From contig JBBQGT010000052.1 of assembly GCA_038323265.1 (NCBI GenBank), positions 1 through 21,575 of the forward strand: a stretch of DNA of 21,575 bases, read 5' to 3'. Below are positions 15,564 through 21,575 of the stretch, one piece after another. Below the pieces are notes generated by a model that was given only the letters and a program-made list of their open reading frames with translations, was not told the origin of the DNA and searched no databases. This stretch comes from PNKC01 sp038323265. GTDB taxonomy: Bacteria > Chloroflexota > Dehalococcoidia > Tepidiformales > Tepidiformaceae. Within the stretch, counting starts at the first letter, position 1; the number at the start of each line of letters is the position of its first letter. Made by a program: the position numbers and the translations under genes.

Positions 15564-15689
15564 CGTGTCGTTACTCCAAAACCGAAGTTTGTTACCGTGC
15601 AGGTGGAGAGTGTAGTGGACGGCGCGAATGGGCAACCTGCTGGTCTGCCGGGTATAGATGGAAGCGGCTCCGACGGAGGAGCGCAGCGC

Positions 15690-16472
15690 GTGGGCGGAGC
15701 ACGCCGGGCCTGGCAACTAAGCGCCCGCGTGGGTCTCCACGAATTCGTGGTGGTGGTGGTCGCGTTCCTCATCTACTTCTTGATCCGCGGGCTGGTCGTC
15801 GGGCGGGCCGGCGAGGCGATGGTGCGGGGGTTCAACGTCATCGACCTCGAACAACGGCTGCACATCTACTGGGAGCTGGAGATGCAGTCCTGGATATTGG
15901 ACGATTTCTGGTTGATCAAGCTGATGAACGGCATTTACTTCTGGGGGCACATGCCGTTGGTCATCCCAACGGCCGTGTGGCTGTACGTGCGGCACCGCCC
16001 GGCTTACCGCCTGGCGCGAAACGCGTTCCTCGCTTCGGGGGCGATTGGCGTGGTGATCTACTGGGCATTCCCGGTGGCTCCGCCGCGGCTCATCCCGTTC
16101 GGCGGGTTCATCGATACGATGGCGGCCTTCGACCGTGTGGGCTACAACGCCCAGGAGACGAAAGCCTTCGTCAACGAATTCGCGGCTATCCCAAGCCTGC
16201 ACTTCGGGTGGTCGTTGCTCTTGGGCGTGATCGTAGCGTACGAAGGCAAGCATCCGCTGTTCTGGCTGTTCGGCGCGCTGTGGCCGATTGCCATGTTCTT
16301 TTCGGTAGTAATGACGGGAAACCACTTCATCATCGACACGATCGCGGGGGCCATCGTCTCGTTCGCTGGTTTGGGGATCGCGTGGCTGATCGAGCGCTAT
16401 GGACAGGCCGGACAGGGCCGGCTCCGAACGAAAGTTGCCCAGGGCGAAGTGGCGCCGGCGCTTAGCGGCTAG
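15690..16472 (+). CDS. second PAP2-superfamily, AUR1-like membrane protein
   Basis: A 260-residue membrane protein with about six helices. It has the PAP2/AUR1 segments FPVAPPRL at 127-134, AIPSLHFGW at 166-174 (H171) and GNHFIIDTIAG at 211-220 (H212, D216), the same order as the gene at 7486-8451 but in a shorter protein with clearly diverged sequence. It probably acts on lipid phosphates at the membrane. The GTG at 15690 is chosen because GGAGGA lies nine bases upstream and the frame before it has no family character. It is divergent from pepA. Whether the two PAP2 proteins share substrates cannot be told. Confidence 0.85.
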   Translation: MGGARRAWQLSARVGLHEFVVVVVAFLIYFLIRGLVVGRAGEAMVRGFNVIDLEQRLHIYWELEMQSWILDDFWLIKLMNGIYFWGHMPLVIPTAVWLYVRHRPAYRLARNAFLASGAIGVVIYWAFPVAPPRLIPFGGFIDTMAAFDRVGYNAQETKAFVNEFAAIPSLHFGWSLLLGVIVAYEGKHPLFWLFGALWPIAMFFSVVMTGNHFIIDTIAGAIVSFAGLGIAWLIERYGQAGQGRLRTKVAQGEVAPALSG

Positions 16473-16480
16473 CTGAGGCA

Positions 16481-16515
16481 TCGACAAGCCGCGCCGGGGT
16501 ACGCAGAATCGCAGC
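16481..16515 (+). promoter_or_regulatory. promoter of the crotonase-thioesterase operon, leaderless
   Basis: TCGACA (16481-16486), exactly 17 bases, then CAGAAT (16504-16509) gives 5/6 matches to -35 and 4/6 to -10. The -10 ends six bases before the ATG at 16516, so the mRNA would begin at the start codon. No Shine-Dalgarno site is present. This is the best supported of the leaderless candidates. Confidence 0.5.
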
Positions 16516-17415
16516 ATGACTGAGTACTCCGACATCAAGACGTTTAAGAAGGACCGCCACGCGATCATTCAGCTCGACCGCCCTGAGAAGATGAACGCGT
16601 TGAGCCACAACCTGCGCGCCGAGCTGTTCGACGCGCTGAAGGACTTCGAGGTGGACCCCGACGTGCGGGTGATAATCATCCGCGGCTCGGGTCGGGCGTT
16701 TAGCGCGGGATATGACCTTTCCGGAATTTCGAAGACCGCTGATGACCGGGATTATGTAGAGCGACGCAGTGGTCTCCCCAGCGTTGGGCCAATTCATCCC
16801 GGCCAGGGGCAGTGGCCGCAGCATCTGCTCAGCGGTTACTGGCAGATCTGGGAACTGACGAAGCCGGTAATCTCGATGGTGCACGGCTACTGCCTCGCCG
16901 GCGGCACCGAACTGGCGACGATGTGCGATTTGATGTTTGTGGCCGAGGATGCTGTCATCGGCTACCCGCCGGTACGCGCGATGACGCCGGTGGACATCGT
17001 CTATCACCCCTGGCACATGCATCAAAAGAAGGTGCGTGAGTTGCTTTATACCGGCGACAGCGTGACCGGGGCAGAGGCCGTGGAATTGGGTTGGGCGAAC
17101 CGTGCCGTGCCGATCGCGAATCTGCAGGAAGTAACCGAGGCGTTCGCCGAACGCATTGCGAACGTCGATTCGGCCATGCTGCAGATGACGAAGCGGCAGG
17201 TGAACCGCGTCTACGAAGTGATGGGGATCCGCACCTCGCTGGCGGTCGGTGGAGACATTCAGGAGTTGGGGCGGGTGCGGCCTGGAGGGGCGGAGTTCGG
17301 CAAGATCGCACGCGAGAAGGGTCTCAAGGCGGCCCTTGATTGGCGCGACAGCCCGTTCGAGGACTACGCGAGCGCCCCAGCTGGTGCGGTCCGCCCGTCG
17401 GGCGCGGCCTGGTGA
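16516..17415 (+). CDS. crotonase-fold enoyl-CoA hydratase/isomerase family protein
   Basis: A 299-residue acyl-CoA-processing enzyme. The CoA and oxyanion-hole signatures are DRPEKMNALS (21-30), GRAFSAGYDL (59-68) and HGYCLAGGTELATMCD (123-138). E132 in GGTEL corresponds to the first catalytic glutamate of enoyl-CoA hydratase. The second, normally in a QPE motif, is replaced: this protein has IGYPPVRAMTP at 148-158. Classical hydration is therefore doubtful, and isomerase, hydrolase or another crotonase reaction is possible. The C-terminal part has an extra HPWHMHQ segment. Its stop overlaps the next start (GTGA), tying it to a thioesterase. The fold is certain; the reaction is not. Confidence 0.9.
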   Translation: MTEYSDIKTFKKDRHAIIQLDRPEKMNALSHNLRAELFDALKDFEVDPDVRVIIIRGSGRAFSAGYDLSGISKTADDRDYVERRSGLPSVGPIHPGQGQWPQHLLSGYWQIWELTKPVISMVHGYCLAGGTELATMCDLMFVAEDAVIGYPPVRAMTPVDIVYHPWHMHQKKVRELLYTGDSVTGAEAVELGWANRAVPIANLQEVTEAFAERIANVDSAMLQMTKRQVNRVYEVMGIRTSLAVGGDIQELGRVRPGGAEFGKIAREKGLKAALDWRDSPFEDYASAPAGAVRPSGAAW

Positions 17416-17999
17416 GCGACGACTCGGAACAGCCGAATCGAGCGGCCGAACGCCCGTGGGCCGACCGGATGATGGACTGGGCCAAGGAAAAGGTCGAAGC
17501 CGAGCCCCCGATCAAGCTAGCTGCGACTGTACACCCGGAACTGCAGACGCCCTCGCCAGAACAACCCGCGGACGCGAGGTCTCCGATCGACGTCGCTAAA
17601 GACAAGAGGGAATTCGAGGAGTTTCCGTTGCACAGGGTGTTAGGGCTCACGCTTGAGGAGCTGCAGGCTGGCTCGGCACGCATCTGCCTGACGACGAGCA
17701 AGGTGACGCTTGGCGGGGTGGGCGGCAGCGTACACGGCGGCTTGCTGGCGGCGATGGTGGATATTGCAATGCTCGAGGCGCTGGTACCCATGTTGCGCAA
17801 GGGCGAGACGACCGCCGGCACCGTGGACCTGAACATCACCTACCTGCGTCCGGCGCTAGGCGAGAAGATTTACGCGGAAGCGACGGTTCTCCGTAAGGGG
17901 CGGACAACGGTGGTAACCGAAGTCTCGATCATCGACGGAGCGGGCAAGCTGTGCGCCAAGGGCCGCACGATCTACGCCCTCAGACAGGAATCCGCCTAG
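17412..17999 (+). CDS. PaaI-type hotdog thioesterase
   Basis: A 195-residue acyl-CoA thioesterase-like protein. The hotdog domain spans about 71-192 with the PaaI signature VHGGLLAAMVDIA at 107-119 (HGG, D117) and TVDLNITYLRP at 137-147. The first 70 residues are charged and proline-rich, probably disordered, and are longer than in typical PaaI proteins of about 130-150 residues. The GTG start at 17412 is coupled to the crotonase stop by a four-base overlap. Its partner suggests hydrolysis of a CoA thioester in fatty or aromatic acid metabolism. It converges on the lipoprotein gene with a four-base overlap (CTAG). The substrate is unknown. Confidence 0.87.
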   Translation: MSDDSEQPNRAAERPWADRMMDWAKEKVEAEPPIKLAATVHPELQTPSPEQPADARSPIDVAKDKREFEEFPLHRVLGLTLEELQAGSARICLTTSKVTLGGVGGSVHGGLLAAMVDIAMLEALVPMLRKGETTAGTVDLNITYLRPALGEKIYAEATVLRKGRTTVVTEVSIIDGAGKLCAKGRTIYALRQESA

Positions 18000-18670
18000 G
18001 GCGTTCGCTTTGCCGGGGTAGTGGTCGCCGGCGGGGCTTTGCCATCGAAGAACGCATCGACGTGGTCCTTCATTTTTTCGGCCAGCCGCACGGCAAGCGC
18101 GACATCCTCGGTACCCGGGAGACTTGTCTGCTGAATCGAGTGCAAGACGCGTCCGGTGCGAAAGCAGATCGTGGTGTCCACAAGGTGGAGGCCGGACTCG
18201 GTTTGGGTGTCTACAAAGAAACCGTTGGCGCCGTCCCCGATGGTTGGCACGGAGAAGGGCGAAAGCGGCTGCTTGTCAGCGATCGGCAAGCCGCAAGCGA
18301 ACTTCGCCGCCGAATCGGTAGCTGCCTGTGGATTTTCGTAGAGCGTGGAGATCGCCGTGATATGGAAGAGCTTGCCTAACTCGTCCGGGGCGAAGGAAGA
18401 GACGCGAGACTTGACGCGCTTTTGGGCATCCAGCTGCGCCTGCTTTGCCTCGATGTCATCGACACCGAAAAACTCTGCCCATGCGGCATTGTCGAAATCT
18501 CCCTCGCCCAGGTCCTGCTCGGTGAATCCCGCGGGCAGGTCTGTCGTCGTCAAGGCCATGGCTTTGAGGTCGTAGTCCCCGTCGCCTTTTTCGGGGTAGC
18601 TGCGACCGCTGTCGCAGGCCGAAAAGAGGATCATCGCGCCTAGCAGGAGCGCGGTGGTTCGCATCAACAT
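17996..18670 (-). CDS. putative lipoprotein of unknown function
   Basis: A 224-residue secreted protein with a short signal peptide and a probable lipobox, LFSAC, giving lipidation at Cys19; the phenylalanine at -3 is less usual than leucine. The mature part has an acidic linker, a TTTDLPAGFTEQDLGEGDFD segment (42-61) and an alpha/beta region ending in a proline-threonine tail. This resembles extracytoplasmic sensor-like lipoproteins in which a threshold motif 'LPxGF' recurs, but I do not assign a family. The ATG at 18670 has AAGGA eight bases upstream; the open frame extends further. It is divergent from a SnoaL-like gene. The export call is fair; function is unknown. Confidence 0.72.
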   Translation of the reverse strand: MLMRTTALLLGAMILFSACDSGRSYPEKGDGDYDLKAMALTTTDLPAGFTEQDLGEGDFDNAAWAEFFGVDDIEAKQAQLDAQKRVKSRVSSFAPDELGKLFHITAISTLYENPQAATDSAAKFACGLPIADKQPLSPFSVPTIGDGANGFFVDTQTESGLHLVDTTICFRTGRVLHSIQQTSLPGTEDVALAVRLAEKMKDHVDAFFDGKAPPATTTPAKRTP

Positions 18671-18699
18671 CAGGAGAATCCTTGGCACGGGATGACGGT

Positions 18700-18705
18700 A
18701 TAGTA
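18700..18705 (-). promoter_or_regulatory. possible -10 element of the lipoprotein gene
   Basis: On the minus strand TACTAT (18705-18700) matches the hexamer of the recA -10 and lies 29 bases before the ATG at 18670, so a short leader would include the AAGGA ribosome site. No -35 was found at normal spacing. Confidence 0.35.
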
Positions 18706-18798
18706 CGGTACCGCGCCATTGCGGGACGGCATCTGGCAGCCGCTGCGGAAAGCCGTCTTGCCGCGTATGCTTCGGGGCATTCTTCCTGGAGACACCGA

Positions 18799-19194
18799 GT
18801 GAGCCTTTCGACCGAAGACCAACTGTCCATTCAACAGCTATACGCCCGCTACAACCACGCGATCGACTCCGGAAAAGGGGACGCATGGGCGGCAACGTTC
18901 ACGGCCGACGGTGTGTTTTCTTCTGGCAACGGGACGTTCACTGGGACTGAGGCGCTGGCCGGCTTCGCCAACGGGTTCGCGCAGCAGCTAAAGGCGCGCC
19001 ACTGGACCAACAACCTCATCCTGGAGGCAGCGGGCAACGGGGCGACGGGCAGCTGTTACCTCATTTTGCTGCGGCTGACGCCAGGAGAACGCCCACCGGC
19101 TGGTATTTTGGCGACCGCGATCTATAACGACGAACTCGTGAAAGTTGGCGCTGATTGGCGGTTCGCGAAGCGGACGGTAACCACTGACGCCTGA
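18799..19194 (+). CDS. SnoaL-like / NTF2-fold protein
   Basis: A 131-residue single-domain protein of the NTF2-like superfamily. It opens with STEDQLSIQQLYARYNHAID (4-23), then GDAWAATFTADGVFSSG (27-43), and closes with a strand ending DWRFAKRTVTTDA, the SnoaL_4-type pattern. Members are small cone-shaped hydrolases, isomerases or binding proteins. The GTG at 18799 has GGAG seven bases upstream; upstream in-frame sequence does not fit the fold. It heads a three-gene set with the 59-residue membrane protein and glycerate kinase. The ligand is unknown. Confidence 0.85.
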   Translation: MSLSTEDQLSIQQLYARYNHAIDSGKGDAWAATFTADGVFSSGNGTFTGTEALAGFANGFAQQLKARHWTNNLILEAAGNGATGSCYLILLRLTPGERPPAGILATAIYNDELVKVGADWRFAKRTVTTDA

Positions 19195-19224
19195 CAGCGT
19201 GCTTCGCTCTAGTGGATCGAAGCC

Positions 19225-19404
19225 GTGAGGGCCTTCCTTGCCTGGTCGGTGATTTTGGGCTTCGTGCTGCTGGCGGTGATGGCGGTGGTCTTTCGCTCAC
19301 AGTCTGCTCGGGACTTGCTGAAGTTTGGGCGCAACGCCATCTGGATCTACATCGCAGTTGTTTTTGGCCTGGCGCTGGTGCAGTTCTACCGCGAGGGTTT
19401 GTAG
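19225..19404 (+). CDS. 59-residue two-helix membrane protein
   Basis: A very short gene between the SnoaL-like gene and glycerate kinase, starting at GTG 19225 and ending three bases before the kinase start. It has two transmembrane helices (about 4-23 and 37-55) separated by a charged loop, RSQSARDLLKFGRN, so both ends should face the same side, probably the outside by the positive-inside rule. The ribosome site is weak. Codon bias and the clean two-helix hairpin pattern, together with the tight spacing, support a real gene. No family was recognised. Confidence 0.65.
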   Translation: MRAFLAWSVILGFVLLAVMAVVFRSQSARDLLKFGRNAIWIYIAVVFGLALVQFYREGL

Positions 19405-19407
19405 CAG

Positions 19408-20505
19408 TTGCGTGTGCTGATTGCGCCGCAGGAATTCAAGGGCAGCCTTTCAGCAGACGAGGCAGCGACGGCTATTCGAACGGGCTTGCGGCGCGCGCGA
19501 CCAGACTGGACGTTTGATTTCCTGCCGCTTTCGGACGGCGGTCCGGGCTTTCTTGAGGCGCTCCGAAAGGCGGTCAGATCCGACACCTCGGCGACCGTGG
19601 TCCACGACGCCCTTGGGCGGCCGGTGCTTGGCCGCTGGGTCGTGGTACGCGAGTCGGGCGACGCGCTCATTGAGGCTGCGCAGGCCAACGGGCTGTTTCA
19701 CTTGCGCACAGGTGAGTTGGACCCGCTCTTCGCCGACACTGCAGGGGTAGGTGAACTGATCGCCGAAGCAGCACTGGACGGGCCGCCGCGAATCATCGTG
19801 GGCGTGGGCGGCAGCGCGACGACGGACGGTGGGAGCGGAATGGCGCGGGCACTGGGAGCGGTGTTCCTGGACGAAGCCGGGAACGCGCTTGTGCCCGGCG
19901 GCGCACCGTTAGCCCGTCTGGCGCGAATTGATTGGAGCCCGCCTGCGTGGGTTGGGCGGATTGCAGTCGTGGTGGCGAGCGACGTAACCAGTCCACTCGT
20001 CGGTCCGGAAGGCGCCGCGGCGGTCTATTCACCCCAAAAGGGTGCGGACCCGGCGCAGGTACAACTGTTGGAAGCAGCGATGGTGCGTTATGCGGCGGTG
20101 CTGAAGCGCTCACTCGGCGTAGATGTTGCGACCCTGCCAGGGGCCGGCGCGGCGGGCGGGCTGGGGGCCGGACTGGTCGCGTTCCTGGGCGCCAGTATCG
20201 CCAGCGGGTTCGATGTCGTGGCCGAGGCGACAAGACTCGAGGAGCGCATGCAGCGGTGTGACGCGGTGGTTACGGGCGAAGGCGGCTTCGATTCACAGTC
20301 ATCGCTTGGGAAGGTGACGGGCCGAGTGACCGCGATGGCCGATGCGCTTGGCAAGCCGTGGTCCGTGTTCGCCGGACGTTCAGACGCCACCGGCGGACGC
20401 GTGCGGACGCTGACGGCGCTCGAACCTGATGAAGCGCGGGCGATGGACGGTGCTGAAGCACTGCTAGCCGACCTCGCTGCGCAGTGGGCGAGCGAGCAGA
20501 CTTAG
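19408..20505 (+). CDS. glycerate kinase (GarK/GlxK-type)
   Basis: A 365-residue kinase of the glycerate kinase type I family, which phosphorylates D-glycerate in glyoxylate and serine metabolism. Signatures are APQEFKGSLSADEA (6-19), a glycine-rich GVGGSATTDGGSGM (near 131-144), GPEGAAAVYSPQKGA and PGAGAAGGLGAGL. Two usual motifs are altered: the expected SDGGEG reads SDGGPG, and TGEGRxD reads TGEGGFD. The TTG start is chosen because it gives the family start MRVLIAPQEFKGS, with GAGGG upstream. It is probably cotranscribed with the two genes before it. Family assignment is sure; the exact phosphorylated position (2- or 3-phosphoglycerate) cannot be read from sequence. Confidence 0.92.
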   Translation: MRVLIAPQEFKGSLSADEAATAIRTGLRRARPDWTFDFLPLSDGGPGFLEALRKAVRSDTSATVVHDALGRPVLGRWVVVRESGDALIEAAQANGLFHLRTGELDPLFADTAGVGELIAEAALDGPPRIIVGVGGSATTDGGSGMARALGAVFLDEAGNALVPGGAPLARLARIDWSPPAWVGRIAVVVASDVTSPLVGPEGAAAVYSPQKGADPAQVQLLEAAMVRYAAVLKRSLGVDVATLPGAGAAGGLGAGLVAFLGASIASGFDVVAEATRLEERMQRCDAVVTGEGGFDSQSSLGKVTGRVTAMADALGKPWSVFAGRSDATGGRVRTLTALEPDEARAMDGAEALLADLAAQWASEQT

Positions 20506-20519
20506 AGCGGCGTTGAACG

Positions 20520-21329
20520 CTACTCCAGGATCTGGCGAGCCTTGCGAGCTGTGTGGGCATCGACCACTTGCGCCCCGAGCCGCGCAACCCAGGCGCCTTC
20601 GGCGCGCGCGGCGTCGTAAGCGGCAGCCTGGCGCTGAGCGAGTTCGAGCACGTGGGCGGGCGGGCTGAAGGCGGCGTTGGCCAGGCTGGCGGCACGCGCG
20701 TCCGGCAGCAGGACGCCGGCGAAACCGTACTGAGCGAGGTGCGGAAGTTGCAGCGGCTCTGAAACGACCAGCGGACGTTTTTCAAACGCTCGGGCGGCTG
20801 CTACCACGGCACCTCGGGCGTAAGCGAGGCGAGGGCCATTCTCTTCCGCGCGAGCGCCACAGTCGGCGGCGTACGCACGCGCATCGAACACCAGTCCCCC
20901 AACGCGTGGCGCAGCCTGCACGATTTCGACGGCGCGTACGAGTCCACGAGCGGTATCGATCACCGGGAAAATGGCGATGTCGCCCGGCTCAAGGCCGCGG
21001 GCCAGTTCGAACTCGCGCAAGAGGACGGCGAGGTCGCGCACGTCTTGCGGATCGACGGAGTGAGGAAGGAAGACGGCCTTGAGATTCGCGCTAGTCAGGC
21101 AGTCCACGTCATCCCGGAGCAAGCGTGTGCGCGGGTGATTGAGGATGGCCATGCCGCCCTTGCCAACTTCGGCGACGCGCGCGAGCCCGTCGCTGGCGGC
21201 GCGGCGCAGGTCCTGGACGGACACGGCGGTATCTGCGAGCGTGAAGGCGACCGCATCTGCGGTAGAGGCGATGGCTTCTTGGAGCCCGGCGCCGTGCGCG
21301 GGGACGAAAGCGATGCTTCTGAGGAGCAT
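20520..21329 (-). CDS. CitE/HpcH-aldolase-like protein with altered active site
   Basis: A 269-residue protein with the TIM-barrel pattern of the HpcH/HpaI aldolase and citrate lyase beta (CitE) family: RSIAFVPAHG (4-13), ADAVAFTLADT (24-34), FPVIDTARGLVRAVEI (121-136), GGLVFDARAYAADCG (144-158) and YGFAGVLLPD (201-210). Expected residues are changed: the motif normally reading IETxxG is VIDTARG (E to D125), the metal-binding aspartate segment (usually GxxDy or similar) is FDARAY, and the substrate arginine strand (vRvN) reads AILNHP. Citrate-lyase-type catalysis is therefore doubtful. The ATG lies three bases after the DinB-like stop codon, so the two are coupled. It may be a pseudoenzyme or have a new substrate. 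Confidence 0.8.
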   Translation of the reverse strand: MLLRSIAFVPAHGAGLQEAIASTADAVAFTLADTAVSVQDLRRAASDGLARVAEVGKGGMAILNHPRTRLLRDDVDCLTSANLKAVFLPHSVDPQDVRDLAVLLREFELARGLEPGDIAIFPVIDTARGLVRAVEIVQAAPRVGGLVFDARAYAADCGARAEENGPRLAYARGAVVAAARAFEKRPLVVSEPLQLPHLAQYGFAGVLLPDARAASLANAAFSPPAHVLELAQRQAAAYDAARAEGAWVARLGAQVVDAHTARKARQILE

Positions 21330-21332
21330 GTG

Positions 21333-21575
21333 TTAGGACTGACCCCCGATGTAGCCGCCGACGACGACGGCGGGAGGCTGCAGCCCCGAAAGGTGGATGT
21401 CCTGGCGGAGCGCCATCATCCCTTGCAGGTGATCGAGCGCGTGGCGGTACATGAGCTCGGCCAGCCACTGACAGGTAATCGGGCCCCAGCGAGTGTCTGT
21501 GCGGAAGCGGGTCCAGATGTGGTCCGGCATATTTCGGAAGATGGCCAGTTCTTCATCGCGGATGCGCGAAAGGCC
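21333..21575 (-). CDS. DinB-superfamily protein, C-terminal part
   Basis: The last 80 codons of a gene that begins beyond the right edge. The visible peptide has helical segments and the pattern ITCQWLAELMYRHALDHL (with spaced histidines) followed by QGMMALRQDI, typical of the C-terminal helix of DinB-like four-helix bundles, which carry a three-histidine metal site and often act as metal-dependent transferases in thiol metabolism. The end, GGYIGGQS, is short and glycine-rich. Its TAA is three bases before the CitE-like start, so the two genes are probably one operon. The family call rests on a partial sequence. Confidence 0.7.
   Translation of the reverse strand, partial: GLSRIRDEELAIFRNMPDHIWTRFRTDTRWGPITCQWLAELMYRHALDHLQGMMALRQDIHLSGLQPPAVVVGGYIGGQS

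Noticed and set aside
15132..15689. Upstream extension of the second PAP2 gene
   Set aside because: This part is antisense to pepA and lacks family character; the GTG at 15690 has a strong ribosome site.

Overview
This window is a compact, GC-rich bacterial chromosome segment of ordinary single-copy genes. No rRNA, tRNA, insertion sequence, CRISPR array or phage gene was recognised. An RNase Y with an N-terminal membrane anchor, a YmdB partner, a GAAC-N4-GTTC (Gram-positive type) motif upstream of recA and several small membrane or beta-rich proteins fit Chloroflexota, perhaps a Dehalococcoidia-like lineage. This placement is inference from gene content and was not tested by a tree.

Layout. 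1-498: the start of a DUF167/YggU gene (minus strand, cut by the window edge) and a doubtful small ORF. 500-6153: recA-recX, then rny-ymdB-PHP phosphatase-fabZ with touching or overlapping genes, linking DNA repair, mRNA decay, nucleotide phosphate recycling and fatty acid synthesis. 6199-10464: envelope-related genes. These are a degenerate J-domain/zinc-finger membrane protein, an 82-residue membrane protein, an AUR1-like PAP2 protein, an LPG-synthase/flippase-like membrane protein, an anchored protein with two DUF5666-like modules, and a 68-residue protein. 10607-14063: a double-VOC protein with an S9 acylaminoacyl-peptidase, then a GNAT acetyltransferase. 14064-16472: a leucyl aminopeptidase divergent from a second AUR1-like PAP2 protein. 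16516-17999: a crotonase coupled to a hotdog thioesterase. 17996-21575: a putative lipoprotein; a SnoaL-like protein, 59-residue membrane protein and glycerate kinase in a row; then a CitE-like protein and a DinB-like protein on the minus strand, the latter cut by the right edge.

Gene packing is tight. Three of five convergent pairs share their stop codons in a 4-base overlap, and several same-strand pairs overlap by 1-4 bases. No gene-free stretch exceeds 300 bases; the longest is 7221-7485. Many genes have clear Shine-Dalgarno sites, while others have only a -10-like hexamer 6-11 bases before the start codon, suggesting leaderless or very short leaders.

No clear new defence or mobile system was found. 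The best leads are the palindromic recA operator region, the J-domain protein lacking HPD, the CitE-like protein lacking its expected active-site residues, and the promoter and stop-overlap architecture.
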